From Tissierella sp. Yu-01 (GTDB taxonomy: Bacteria > Bacillota > Clostridia > Tissierellales > Tissierellaceae), in assembly GCF_029537395.1 (NCBI RefSeq), contig NZ_CP120677.1, forward strand, positions 1,984,001 through 2,048,000: DNA of 64,000 nt, in the 5' to 3' direction. Of the stretch, positions 16,624 through 25,643 are shown in pieces. A program made the position numbers and the translations under genes. How positions within the stretch are numbered: the stretch's first letter is position 1; each line of letters starts with the position of its first letter. The notes beneath the pieces were generated by a model. That model saw nothing but the letters and a program-made list of their open reading frames with translations. It was not told the DNA's origin and ran no database searches.

Positions 16624-16751
16624 TATCGGAAGAAATTGCATAGCAATTTCATCACACCACTGCAACGAGGTGAGCGATTATAACGCACCACCTGTTTATT
16701 TAAATAGGTACCCGACCGCTTATAGAAGCGGGGGATATCATTCACCTCGTT
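16624..16751. repeat. Structured palindromic element, copy 1 of an interspersed repeat
   Basis: The gap 16502-16896 has no gene; 16502-16620 is plain AT-rich sequence. The element then shows nested hairpins: GAAATTGC/GCAATTTC (16633-16651), AGGTG..GCG/CGC..CACCT, CCGCTT/AAGCGG (16716-16731), and long outer arms AACGAGGTGA (16664-16673) and TCACCTCGTT (16742-16751). The 20 bases CATCACACCACTGCAACGAG (16650-16669) recur exactly at 59980-59999, and TATCGG precedes both copies. This looks like a small non-coding dispersed element; whether it is transcribed is unknown. Confidence 0.55.
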
Positions 16752-16784
16752 ATATCTTATTCAAACTATTGAAAAGTATCTATT

Positions 16785-16878
16785 TTGTCATTTCGACTGG
16801 AACGAAGTGGAATGGAGAAATCTCCTATTTTGATAATATTTAAATTCGGAGATTCCACGACTTCGCTCGGGATGACAA
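16785..16878. repeat. Long imperfect inverted repeat (CHPERSRG type)
   Basis: A left arm beginning TTGTCATTTCGACTGGAACG and a right arm ending TTCGCTCGGGATGACAA are imperfect complements; inner arms GGAGAAATCTCC and CGGAGATTCC also pair. Dispersed palindromes of this sequence type occur in many bacterial genomes and produce spurious reading frames containing CHPERSRG. It ends 5 bp before the ribosome binding site of the DUF2207 gene, so it forms part of that gene's leader. Confidence 0.75.
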
Positions 16879-16896
16879 CAACTAGGAGGTATTAAC

Positions 16897-18681
16897 TTGA
16901 AGAAGTTTATTTTTTTATCCATTGTTTTAATTCTTTCTTTTATGCCAGGCAATGTATTTGCAGAAGAAAGTCTCATCATTTCAAGATGGATAGTAGCATC
17001 AGAGCTAATGGAAAATGGAGATTTACAGATTTCCGAAGATCTTACATTTGAATTTAATGATGAATTTAATGGGGTATATAGAGATATTATTTTTAGTGGT
17101 ACAGATGATATTGAAAATTTACAATTATTTGAGGTTGTTAATGGTACAGAAGTTCCTTATTCATTAGATTTAAATGCTAAAAAAGGCGATTCAAAGGTAT
17201 ATAGTTATGTAGAAAATAAAGATGGAATAAATGTAATGATTTACTCACCTTCAGAGGACGAGTCAAAGACATTTAGATTTAAATATACAATTAAAAATGT
17301 GGCTATAATCCATAATGATATAGGAGAGTTCTACTATAAATATCTTGGGGATGGTAATGAAACTCAGATAGATTACTTCTCTGCAAATTTGGTTTTGCCA
17401 CAGTTCAATAAAGAGAATATAAAAATATTTGCTCATGGACCTTTAAATGGCACAATTAATTTTACTAATAACGAATTAATTAAATTAGAAGTTAATGATG
17501 TCCCAACTAATACATTTATTGAGGCTAGGGTTTTTTATCCTAAGGAATATACACCCCTTAGCACTAGAACGGGAAATAAAACTTATAATGATTTGATGGA
17601 TGAAGAATTAGAATATGTTAGGGCGATTGAAGAAAAAGCTGCAAGAAGAGAAGTTAATAAATCTATTTTTAATAATGTTTCAATCGTTACTTTAGTCATC
17701 GGCGCTGCAGTATCTTATCTTTTCTTCTATAAAAATAGAAGAGATCCAAGCATTTTTGATGACATGAATAGCTTATATCCAGAGGAAATTTCACCTGCTG
17801 AGTTAGGCTTATTTATGAATTCTGTAATTGATGCAAGAGGATTAATGGCTACACTTTTTGACTTAGCTAGAAGAGAATATATTGCTATTAATGAATTAAA
17901 AACTGCCGCAAAAAAGTCTTCAAAGGATTCGGATTTTGAATTCATTAAGTTAGAATCTCCTGACAGTGATTTATTAGTGCATGAGCGTTATCTATTGAGT
18001 TGGCTTTTCAATACTATTGGTAATGGAACTAGATTAACAACAAAGGAAATAGATAATTACAGAAATAAACAGATGCTTAGATACAACAAGGAATATGGAG
18101 AATGGAGTAATTTAGTTAAAGAACAACTAAAATTAAGGGATTATAATGATCAAGGCAATAAAACCTTGGGGATAATTTTTACACTTCTTAGCATTCCAGC
18201 ATTAATAATAGGAATCATAAGCTTAATCTACGGTGGATTGTATGGTATAGGAGCACTAATAGTTAGTGGTTTACTATTTGTATTGGGATTAATGCTAGTG
18301 TATCGGAAATCAGATAAGGGTTATATTCAATATGGCTTATGGAAAGATTTTAAAAAAGAATTTGATAACTATGAGAACTTAAACATTAATATTCCAAAGG
18401 ATAAAACTCTAATTTATGCAGTAGCTCTAGGTATTAGCATGAAAAAATTAGATGAGCGTAGAAGATATTATGGTAATGAATATTATCCACTGTATTGGGG
18501 ATATTGGTATTTCCATCATTCCAACAGAAAAGGCGGGTCAGCCTTTGAAGATAGTTTAAATACTAGCTTTTATGGCTATACAGGAACCTCCTCACCAAAT
18601 TCCACAAACTTCGGTGGTGGTGGAGGATTCTCAGGTGGTGGCGGCGGTGGCGCCGGTGGTGGAGGAGCTGGAGGATTTTAA
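16897..18681 (+). CDS. DUF2207-type predicted membrane protein
   Basis: A 594-residue exported membrane protein. A signal peptide (about residues 1-22, ending NVFA) leads to a ~230-residue extracellular beta-rich domain with the DUF2207 pattern (ISEDLTFEFNDEFNGVYRDI), one helix at about 255-275, a cytosolic region with EEISPAELGLFMN and FDLARREYI, two further helices near 425-468, and a glycine-rich tail. The function of the family is not established. The start is a TTG behind TAGGAGG. The gene is monocistronic; its leader carries the two palindromic elements. Confidence 0.82.
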   Translation: MKKFIFLSIVLILSFMPGNVFAEESLIISRWIVASELMENGDLQISEDLTFEFNDEFNGVYRDIIFSGTDDIENLQLFEVVNGTEVPYSLDLNAKKGDSKVYSYVENKDGINVMIYSPSEDESKTFRFKYTIKNVAIIHNDIGEFYYKYLGDGNETQIDYFSANLVLPQFNKENIKIFAHGPLNGTINFTNNELIKLEVNDVPTNTFIEARVFYPKEYTPLSTRTGNKTYNDLMDEELEYVRAIEEKAARREVNKSIFNNVSIVTLVIGAAVSYLFFYKNRRDPSIFDDMNSLYPEEISPAELGLFMNSVIDARGLMATLFDLARREYIAINELKTAAKKSSKDSDFEFIKLESPDSDLLVHERYLLSWLFNTIGNGTRLTTKEIDNYRNKQMLRYNKEYGEWSNLVKEQLKLRDYNDQGNKTLGIIFTLLSIPALIIGIISLIYGGLYGIGALIVSGLLFVLGLMLVYRKSDKGYIQYGLWKDFKKEFDNYENLNINIPKDKTLIYAVALGISMKKLDERRRYYGNEYYPLYWGYWYFHHSNRKGGSAFEDSLNTSFYGYTGTSSPNSTNFGGGGGFSGGGGGGAGGGGAGGF

Positions 18682-18712
18682 AAAGGTGAGGCGTATCTGC
18701 GCCTCACCTTTT
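18681..18712. terminator. Bidirectional hairpin between DUF2207 gene and fni
   Basis: A 13-bp perfect stem (AAAAGGTGAGGCG with its complement) around a six-base loop overlaps the two convergent stop codons. Confidence 0.8.
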
Positions 18713-19724
18713 ATACTAAATCCTTAAGTTTCCCTGTTACCTTATATTCTGAATTTCTTAATTCTTCTATGTTTTTCTTGCCTAATAAAAGCATCAATAT
18801 CTTTATCTTGTAAACTAAACTATCTAGATATTCCTTTGCATAAGAGTAGCCACCATGTACTAAATATGATAATAGTTCACCACTTATACCAGCTACCTCA
18901 GCACCTAATACAATTGATTTCACTACATCGGTGCTATTTCTTATGCCGCCACTTGAAATAAGCTTTAAATCCTTTGGCAGCTTTCTGCAATTAACTAAAG
19001 CAGCTGCTGTTGGAATTCCCCAGGAATAAAGTTCTGTATAGTCATAAGCGTGGTTCCTTAAATTCTCTATTTCAACAAAGTTCGTCCCACCAAAACCAGC
19101 TACATCCACATATCTGATTCCAATATTATATAATCTTTCAGCTACATTCTTTGATATTCCAAATCCTACTTCTTTAACTATAACTGGTTTGTTTGTCCTT
19201 TGAACTATTGACTGAATATTATCTATTACTCCTCTAAATTCACGGTCTCCTTCTTCCATAACTAGTTCTTGAGCTGTATTTAAATGTATCTGAATTGCAT
19301 CACCATCTACTAATTCTAGAGCTTGCTTTGCTTCATCAGCTGTAGCTTGACCACTAAGGTTACTTATTACAACTCCATCATTTCCAATGATTTCTCTTAC
19401 TATTTTAAAAGATTCTCTTGCACCTTCTGCATCTTCTAATGCAATGGTTTGTGATCCAACTGCCATTGGAATATTAAATTCCTTAGCCAACATAGATAAA
19501 TCTCTATTTATCTCCTGAGTTAAAGAAGAACCTCCTGTCATAGCATTGATCAATATTGGAAAACTAATTTTCTTCCCTAGAAATGTTGTTGAAGTATCAA
19601 TTTCATTTAAATTTAAGTTTGGTAGAGCATTATGTTCTAGGAATACATCCCCTAGAAGGGTATCTCCTTGAAAAGTAGTTTTTAAATAATTTTCTATATG
19701 TTCTTTCTTTCTTATACTTCTCAT
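18711..19724 (-). CDS. fni: Type 2 isopentenyl-diphosphate delta-isomerase
   Basis: A 337-residue FMN- and NADPH-dependent TIM-barrel enzyme that interconverts isopentenyl and dimethylallyl diphosphate. Features are RKKEHIENYLKT at the N terminus, the flavin segment INAMTGG, VGSQTIAL, QIHLNTAQEL, VIVKEVGFGIS, and the phosphate-binding SSGGIRNSTDVVKSI. Length is normal. The ribosome binding site is AGAGGTG. It stands alone between convergent DUF2207 and the LCP gene, with no isoprenoid genes adjacent. Confidence 0.9.
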   Translation of the reverse strand: MRSIRKKEHIENYLKTTFQGDTLLGDVFLEHNALPNLNLNEIDTSTTFLGKKISFPILINAMTGGSSLTQEINRDLSMLAKEFNIPMAVGSQTIALEDAEGARESFKIVREIIGNDGVVISNLSGQATADEAKQALELVDGDAIQIHLNTAQELVMEEGDREFRGVIDNIQSIVQRTNKPVIVKEVGFGISKNVAERLYNIGIRYVDVAGFGGTNFVEIENLRNHAYDYTELYSWGIPTAAALVNCRKLPKDLKLISSGGIRNSTDVVKSIVLGAEVAGISGELLSYLVHGGYSYAKEYLDSLVYKIKILMLLLGKKNIEELRNSEYKVTGKLKDLV

Positions 19725-19799
19725 CTTTACACCTCTTCTATTGTTTTTCTAAGGCTCAACTATATAATACTCTAAATGCTAAATTAAGTAAAGCAACCC

Positions 19800-20744
19800 T
19801 TAATCCAATACGTATTCACCAAACATTTCATTTACTAGAGTATTAGTTTCTTCTCTATTATAAATATAATAACTAATACCTTTAATATACTCTCCAGCTC
19901 CAGGTATTGTTGCTGTTTCCATACTTTCAACATTAATTTTACCAGCAGAGGCTGCTGATTTCAGCATTAATGTAAGCGGAATATTAGTTTCAACATTTTC
20001 ATAATAAGTTTTAATTAAAGAAGGTATCTTAACAATATTCTTAGCCGTTAAGGTTTGTTTTACTAATTCCTTCACGAAGTATTGCTGTGATTTAATTCTG
20101 CCAACGTCACCTTCTGGGTATCCTACGGTATAGCTGTTATTATGTCTAAATCTAAGAAAATCATGGGCTTGTTTACCGTTTAAAGTCTGTAAACCCTTCT
20201 TAAGATTTATATTTAGTGGTGGATCAGCAGTAGGATCATTATATTTCATGTTCATAGGCACATCAATTTCTACTCCACCTATGGCTTCAACTACATCTTG
20301 TACTATTTGATAATCTACTTTTACATAATACTCTAAATCAATTCCAAGGAAATCCCTAATAGTATCAATACTTAATTCTGGGCCTCCGTATGCATGAGCT
20401 GCATTTACTTTATCCAAATTTCCTTTAACTGACAATCTAGTATCTCTTGGAATTGATAATATATTGATTTCACCAGTTTCGAAATTTACTCTTGTCAACA
20501 TCATTGTATCTGTACGAGTTCCCTTTGATTTCTTTACATTTTGTGCATCTACACCCATTAATAAAAACATTATTTCATTTTTAACCTTAGTATCAGCTTC
20601 TGGTTCTATTTCAACTGTTTGATTTGGTTTATCATCAGTTGCAACTGCAGGTTTATCAAAGAATAATGAGCTTAATACTGTAGAATATAAAAGTGTAAAA
20701 CATATAATTGATGTTATAAATGCGATTATAAATTTTTTCTTCAT
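19800..20744 (-). CDS. LytR-CpsA-Psr (LCP) family cell-wall ligase
   Basis: A 314-residue protein with an N-terminal membrane anchor (about residues 5-28), a short acidic linker, and an LCP catalytic domain: FLLMGVDAQ, TRTDTMMLTRVN, NILSIPRDTRL with the catalytic arginine, and DFLRFRHN...GDVGRIKSQQYF. LCP enzymes move undecaprenyl-linked teichoic acids or glycans to peptidoglycan on the outer face of the membrane, which fits a Gram-positive envelope. A TTGTAT/TATTAT promoter precedes it. Monocistronic. Confidence 0.9.
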   Translation of the reverse strand: MKKKFIIAFITSIICFTLLYSTVLSSLFFDKPAVATDDKPNQTVEIEPEADTKVKNEIMFLLMGVDAQNVKKSKGTRTDTMMLTRVNFETGEINILSIPRDTRLSVKGNLDKVNAAHAYGGPELSIDTIRDFLGIDLEYYVKVDYQIVQDVVEAIGGVEIDVPMNMKYNDPTADPPLNINLKKGLQTLNGKQAHDFLRFRHNNSYTVGYPEGDVGRIKSQQYFVKELVKQTLTAKNIVKIPSLIKTYYENVETNIPLTLMLKSAASAGKINVESMETATIPGAGEYIKGISYYIYNREETNTLVNEMFGEYVLD

Positions 20745-20777
20745 ATATACACCTCGATAAATTTTATGCTACATAAC

Positions 20778-20806
20778 ATAATACTATAAAAACCAATGAA
20801 ATACAA
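20778..20806 (-). promoter_or_regulatory. Promoter of the LCP gene
   Basis: TTGTAT (20806-20801) and TATTAT (20783-20778) on the minus strand are spaced by 17 bp, about 30 bp ahead of the LCP start codon. Confidence 0.6.
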
Positions 20807-20849
20807 TTAAAAATACAGCAAATATGGTTACAATCTAGAAACAAAAGCA

Positions 20850-20996
20850 GACTACGTTAGACAACTCAAAGACTTGGACTTGCAGCACATCGCAGTTTCG
20901 CAACTCAAATTTGCTTACTCCTTACACTCGTGCAAATTTGGTGCTCATTGTGTTTGACCTACCATCAATTTGTTGGGAAAATCATCCAACAAATTG
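20850..20996. other. Non-coding region rich in inverted repeats
   Basis: Between the DUF438 terminator and the LCP promoter lies GC-richer sequence with no gene. It has an 11-bp perfect stem CAATTTGTTGG/CCAACAAATTG (20966-20996), extendable outward by CCTACC/GGTTAGG, and two copies of the palindrome CAAATTTG about 28 bp apart (around 20906 and 20934). It could be a decayed dispersed repeat or an unknown RNA; there is no T-run to make it a simple terminator. Confidence 0.35.
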
Positions 20997-21013
20997 GGTT
21001 AGGCCATAAAAAA

Positions 21014-21029
21014 AGAGGCCTAAGCCTCT
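21014..21029 (-). terminator. Terminator of the DUF438 gene
   Basis: AGAGGC and GCCTCT pair around a four-base loop and are followed on the minus strand by seven Ts; the stop codon lies in the stem. Confidence 0.8.
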
Positions 21030-22237
21030 TCTACTAACCTCTTTTCACCTGTTAGTGCACGTATATGGGACACTTCCTGGCTAAATTCCAAGGTACCTAT
21101 AAATTCTCCATTCTCATCTCTTATTGCAAAGTATTGGATTAGAACAAATAAATCTCCCTTATTTATCCAGAAGCTCTCGCTATCCTTCTTCCCTGATTTA
21201 AAATCATTAACCAGATTTTCTACTACATTTACAGATGCAGGTGGGTGGCAATTTTCAACAGTACGTCCAATTACAGCTTTTGTTCTAGCAAAAATTCTAT
21301 CTTTACTATTGGAGAAATATTTTACTATATTATCTTTATCTACAAATGTAAAATCTCCAGGAATATTATTTAAGATTAGATTAAGTTCTTTAGTGGATAA
21401 AATTCCAGTTTCAAATTTTATGAATCCACCTTCAGTTAACCCTTGTTTTTCTTCCTTTTTCTCTAAATTAACTCTCTTTAATTCCCATGACTTTTCTGGA
21501 GCAACTAAAGTATATCCTATCTCATCAGAATCCATGTATATACTAATCCATTCATCCTCAGTTAAGGTCTCTAAAGCCATAGGAAATAGTATACTTTCTT
21601 CTTTAAATATCATTTCTTTAACTTCTTTAGCAGCATCCTCTATTTTTTTAACTACTTCATCTTTATTGCCTTGATAATTTGTGAGGCTCAGTTTAGCATC
21701 CTTTATCATGGCTCTAATATCATCATCTACTCCCCACATTACCTTAGGAGGTGATGTGATTTCATACTTCTCTAGGTATGGGAAAATAAGGTTTTCCTTT
21801 CTACTATAATGCTTATCTATGTCCCATAATAAATTAATATTTTCAATAAGTTTAATGATATTTTCCTGAGAGTCTTCAGCTTTGAAATCATCCAAGGCCT
21901 TCTTTATATCTTCATCCATAAGCTTATTTAAAGCTTCATTTTCCCTCTTAAATGTGTGAACTGGATGACCTGGTACCTGCTCAGGATGATGAATTTCCTC
22001 CAAGGTTCCTTTAAAAACCTCTGCGTGAACATTACATAAATGCTGTATTTCCTCTATGGGTAAGCCTTCTTTTACTAATGCAACTTCCATTTGTGATATC
22101 TCTAATGGAGATACTCCTTCTATTACAGCAGCAAATTTTTCCTTAACTTCTTCTACACTTTTACCAGCATGTAATTCCCTAATAACTTCCTTTAGTATTT
22201 CTTGCCTATGTTCTCTGTTGTTTATCAACTCGCTCAT
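21020..22237 (-). CDS. DUF438 / hemerythrin / PAS domain protein
   Basis: A 405-residue three-domain protein. Residues about 1-75 match the DUF438 N-terminal helical domain, about 90-240 form a hemerythrin-like HHE domain with spaced His/Glu ligands (HPVHTFKRENEAL, DKHYSRKENLIFPYLEKY, IFKEESILFPMALETL), and about 275-400 form a PAS-like sensor (FTFVDKDNIVKYFSNSKDRIFARTKAVIGR, then NCHPP). Proteins of this design are thought to sense oxygen, NO or redox state in anaerobes; the mechanism is not established. The start follows TGGAGGG. It lies just downstream of the hydrogenase genes on the same strand but has its own spacing of about 80 bp. Confidence 0.85.
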   Translation of the reverse strand: MSELINNREHRQEILKEVIRELHAGKSVEEVKEKFAAVIEGVSPLEISQMEVALVKEGLPIEEIQHLCNVHAEVFKGTLEEIHHPEQVPGHPVHTFKRENEALNKLMDEDIKKALDDFKAEDSQENIIKLIENINLLWDIDKHYSRKENLIFPYLEKYEITSPPKVMWGVDDDIRAMIKDAKLSLTNYQGNKDEVVKKIEDAAKEVKEMIFKEESILFPMALETLTEDEWISIYMDSDEIGYTLVAPEKSWELKRVNLEKKEEKQGLTEGGFIKFETGILSTKELNLILNNIPGDFTFVDKDNIVKYFSNSKDRIFARTKAVIGRTVENCHPPASVNVVENLVNDFKSGKKDSESFWINKGDLFVLIQYFAIRDENGEFIGTLEFSQEVSHIRALTGEKRLVEEA

Positions 22238-22318
22238 ATTATCCCTCCAATCATACTAAAGATATAATACCCAATATCACCCAAATTAATTAATTTTTGC
22301 ATTTAAAAAAGAACCGTA

Positions 22319-24052
22319 TTACATCTTCTTTCTTGGTATATATCTAGTATGAAGCAGTTCATGAGCTTTTTCTCCATAAGGCTCTCCGATATACTCATCA
22401 TATATCTTCTTAATCATAGGGTTTTCGTGAGACTTTCTAATAGCCTTAGCTCTGTCCTCACTGTATATACCTTGTATTCTCTTTTCAAGTATAGTAAAGT
22501 CACCATGATGATATGGTTGTCCTCCACCACCTATACAGCCTCCAGGACATGCCATGATTTCAATAGCATGATAGTTGGATTCTCCCCTTCGTATCTTTTC
22601 CAAGATATTTCTAGCATTACCAAGACCATGACATACAGCTATATTAATCTTATCCCCCTTTATTGTAACGCTAGCTTCCTTAATTCCATCCATTCCCCTT
22701 AGTGAATGGAACTCCACATCTTTAAGAGTTTCTCCTGTCATAAACTCATAAACTGTTCTTAATGCAGCTTCTATAACTCCCCCAGTAGCACCAAATATTA
22801 CTGATGCACCAGAAGATTCTCCAAGTGGATTGTCAAATTCCTCATCATGAAGATTAGCAAAATCAATACCTGATTCTTTAATCATAATAGCAAGTTCTCT
22901 TGTAGTTATAACATAATCTACAGCTTTTGTACCACCATGGCCAAGTTCTGGTCGTGCCGCTTCATATTTCTTAGCTACACATGGCATTACAGATACAACT
23001 ATTACATCTTCAGGTTTATATCCCATTTTTTCCGCTAAATAGGTCTTAACTAGTGATCCAAACATTTCATGTGGAGACTTACAAGTTGATGGTATATCCA
23101 ACATGTCTTGGTAGTTGTGCTCAAGGAATTTAACCCATCCTGGACAACAGCTAGTTAATATTGGTAGCCTTCCTCCATGCTGAAGTCTATGCATAAGTTC
23201 TGTAGCTTCCTCCATAATAGTCAAATCAGCTGCAAAGTCCGTATCAAATACCTTGTCAAAACCCATTAGTCTTAATGCCGCCACCATCTTTCCAGTAACT
23301 TGAGTTCCTGGTTCCATTCCAAATTCTTCACCAAGGGCAACCCTTATTGCAGGTGCTGTTTGAACTACTACTATCTTATCACTATTTATTTCCTTCCATA
23401 CCTTAGATATCTTATTGACCTCAGTTAGGGCTCCTGTTGGACATACAGCAAGACATTGACCGCAGAAAGTGCAAGTTGATTCATGTATCGGTGTATTAAA
23501 AGCCGTACCAATAACAGTATCAAAACCTCTACCAATCTCAGCTAAGGCATGAACAGTCTGTACATTATTGCACATAGTTTCACATCGTTTACACAAAATG
23601 CATTTATTTGGTTCTCTTATTATTGATAAACTGCTTTTATCAATAGGAAAATTATTCATCTCTCCCTGATACATTATTTCTCTGATTCCTAAATCTGCTG
23701 AAAGCTTCTGAAGCTCGCAATCGTGATTCTTTGCACATACAAGACAATCCTTTGGATGATTTGATAATAACAATTCAAGGACTGTTCTTCTAGCCTTTAC
23801 AGCTCGTCTTGAATCAGTTCTTATATTCATTCCCTCAGTTACAGTAGTTGAACAGGCAGTTTGAAGGTTCTTCTTCCCCTCAACCTCAACAACGCATATA
23901 CGACATGAAGAAGACTGATTTACAAATTTTATATCATGAAGATCAAGATGACAAAGAGTTGGTATTCTAATATTAAGTTTCTTAGCCGCCTCAAGTATTG
24001 TAGTTCCTTCTGGAACTTGGACATCCCTTCCATTTATCTTTAAACTAATCAT
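22319..24052 (-). CDS. hndD: [FeFe] hydrogenase catalytic subunit, group A (HndD/HydA type)
   Basis: A 577-residue catalytic subunit that makes or consumes H2. N-terminal 2Fe-2S domain with Cys34, Cys50, Cys53 and Cys67; His-ligated [4Fe-4S] site with His99, Cys103, Cys106 and Cys112; two further 4Fe-4S clusters (Cys151/154/157/161 and Cys194/197/200/204). The H-cluster motifs are all intact: SCCPGW (Cys302/303), MPCVAKK (Cys358) and MACPGGC (Cys502/506). With the NuoE- and NuoF-like subunits upstream it should form a trimeric, NADH-linked and possibly electron-bifurcating hydrogenase. The ribosome binding site is GGGGTGA, 10 bp after the NuoF-like gene. Confidence 0.95.
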   Translation of the reverse strand: MISLKINGRDVQVPEGTTILEAAKKLNIRIPTLCHLDLHDIKFVNQSSSCRICVVEVEGKKNLQTACSTTVTEGMNIRTDSRRAVKARRTVLELLLSNHPKDCLVCAKNHDCELQKLSADLGIREIMYQGEMNNFPIDKSSLSIIREPNKCILCKRCETMCNNVQTVHALAEIGRGFDTVIGTAFNTPIHESTCTFCGQCLAVCPTGALTEVNKISKVWKEINSDKIVVVQTAPAIRVALGEEFGMEPGTQVTGKMVAALRLMGFDKVFDTDFAADLTIMEEATELMHRLQHGGRLPILTSCCPGWVKFLEHNYQDMLDIPSTCKSPHEMFGSLVKTYLAEKMGYKPEDVIVVSVMPCVAKKYEAARPELGHGGTKAVDYVITTRELAIMIKESGIDFANLHDEEFDNPLGESSGASVIFGATGGVIEAALRTVYEFMTGETLKDVEFHSLRGMDGIKEASVTIKGDKINIAVCHGLGNARNILEKIRRGESNYHAIEIMACPGGCIGGGGQPYHHGDFTILEKRIQGIYSEDRAKAIRKSHENPMIKKIYDEYIGEPYGEKAHELLHTRYIPRKKM

Positions 24053-24062
24053 TTTCTCACCC

Positions 24063-25643
24063 CTAACCTATTGTAATTGCTTCTGAAGGACATGCATCAT
24101 AGCAAGCTCCACACTTTATACATCTATCCTGATCAATAACATGGACTTCTTTAACCTTTCCGCTTATACAAGAAGTAGGACATACCTTAGCGCATTTTCT
24201 GCAACCTATGCAATTATCTAATATATTGTATTTAAGTAGAGACTTGCACACTCCCGAAGGACATATTCTATCCAGTACATGAGCTTCATACTCCTCATAA
24301 AAATATCTCATAGTAGATAATACAGGGTTAGGTGATGTTTGTCCTAAACCACAAAGTGATGTGTCCTCAATTATTTCAGCTAACTCCTTCAATTCTGATA
24401 TTTCTCTTTCCTCTGCAGTACCATCGGTCATACTGGTTAAAATCTCTAACATTCTTTTATTTCCTATTCTACACGGCGTACATTTACCACAGGATTCATC
24501 TACGGTAAATTCCAAGAAGAATCTTGCTATATCAACCATACACGTATTCTCATCCATTACTACCATTCCACCTGAACCCATAATTGAACCAATTTTATCA
24601 AGAGACTCAAAATCTACAGGAGTTTCAATAAGTGAAGCTGGAATACAACCTCCTGATGGACCTCCGGTTTGAACTGCCTTGAGAACCTTTCCATCCTGTA
24701 CTCCGCCACCTATATCATAGATTATTTCTCTAAGGGATGTACCCATAGGTACTTCAACTAGACCTGCATTAACAACTTTACCTACAAGAGCAAATACCTT
24801 TGTTCCAGGAGACCTTTCTGTACCGATGCTTCTGAACCACTCCACACCTCTATTCATAATGACGGGAACGTTAGCCAAAGTTTCTACGTTATTTAAAATT
24901 GTAGGTTTTTGCCATAATCCAACATGTGAAGTTCTTGGTGGTTTCTTTCTAGGCATACCTCTTTTGCCTTCAATCGATTCCATTAGAGCAGTTCCTTCTC
25001 CACATACAAATGCTCCAGAGCCTAGTCTTAACTCTATATCAAAGTTAAATCCTGTTCCAAGGATGTTCTCTCCTAGGAGTCCATATTCCTTAGCCTCTGC
25101 TATTGCTTTTTCCAAAGATGCAACCGCAGTTGGATATTCTGCCCTTACATATATGAAACCCTGGTCAGAACCAACTGCATAACCACCGATTGCCATTCCT
25201 TCAAGTACTGCATGAGGGTCATTTTCAAGGATAGAACGGTCCATAAATGCACCAGGATCCCCTTCATCTGCATTGCAAATAAAATACTTCTTATCTGATG
25301 ACTTCTTAAAAGACTCCTCCCACTTTCTTCCTGTAGGGAATCCTGCCCCTCCTCTTCCTCTAAGGTTTGAGGCTTTCATATCATCAATTACTTCCTTAGG
25401 CTGTTTATCTCTTAAAATATTGGCAAGTGCTGCATATCCATCCATAGCAATGTAATCTCTAATATCTCCTGGATTGATAATTCCACAATTCTTTAGTGCA
25501 ATTCTATATTGCTTCTTATAATAATCTCCTTTTAATACTATTTCATTTCCCTTAATAATAACCTTGCCCTCTTTAAGAAGTCTTTCTTCCAATATAGGCC
25601 TATGCTCTTTACGAATCTTTTCTAGCATTTCCATTGTAATCAT
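24063..25643 (-). CDS. hndC: NuoF-like flavoprotein subunit of the trimeric hydrogenase (HndC/HydB type)
   Basis: A 526-residue subunit. GRGGAGFPTG and KYFICNADEGDPGAFMDR bind NADH and FMN; GSGAFVCGEGTALMESIEGKRGMPR follows; ESCGKCTPCRIG...CGLG is the NuoF [4Fe-4S] site; and the C terminus holds a two-cluster ferredoxin domain (CIGCRKCAKVCPT, CIKCGACYDACPS). Many HydB proteins begin with a thioredoxin-like 2Fe-2S domain; here the first ~85 residues contain a single cysteine, so that domain is absent. It overlaps the NuoE-like gene by 4 bp (ATGA), indicating tight coupling. Confidence 0.93.
   Translation of the reverse strand: MITMEMLEKIRKEHRPILEERLLKEGKVIIKGNEIVLKGDYYKKQYRIALKNCGIINPGDIRDYIAMDGYAALANILRDKQPKEVIDDMKASNLRGRGGAGFPTGRKWEESFKKSSDKKYFICNADEGDPGAFMDRSILENDPHAVLEGMAIGGYAVGSDQGFIYVRAEYPTAVASLEKAIAEAKEYGLLGENILGTGFNFDIELRLGSGAFVCGEGTALMESIEGKRGMPRKKPPRTSHVGLWQKPTILNNVETLANVPVIMNRGVEWFRSIGTERSPGTKVFALVGKVVNAGLVEVPMGTSLREIIYDIGGGVQDGKVLKAVQTGGPSGGCIPASLIETPVDFESLDKIGSIMGSGGMVVMDENTCMVDIARFFLEFTVDESCGKCTPCRIGNKRMLEILTSMTDGTAEEREISELKELAEIIEDTSLCGLGQTSPNPVLSTMRYFYEEYEAHVLDRICPSGVCKSLLKYNILDNCIGCRKCAKVCPTSCISGKVKEVHVIDQDRCIKCGACYDACPSEAITIG

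Noticed and set aside
16788-16979. A 63-codon minus-strand frame containing CHPERSRG
   Set aside because: This peptide is a known artefact of dispersed palindromic repeats. It overlaps the repeat and the start of the DUF2207 gene and has no ribosome binding site.
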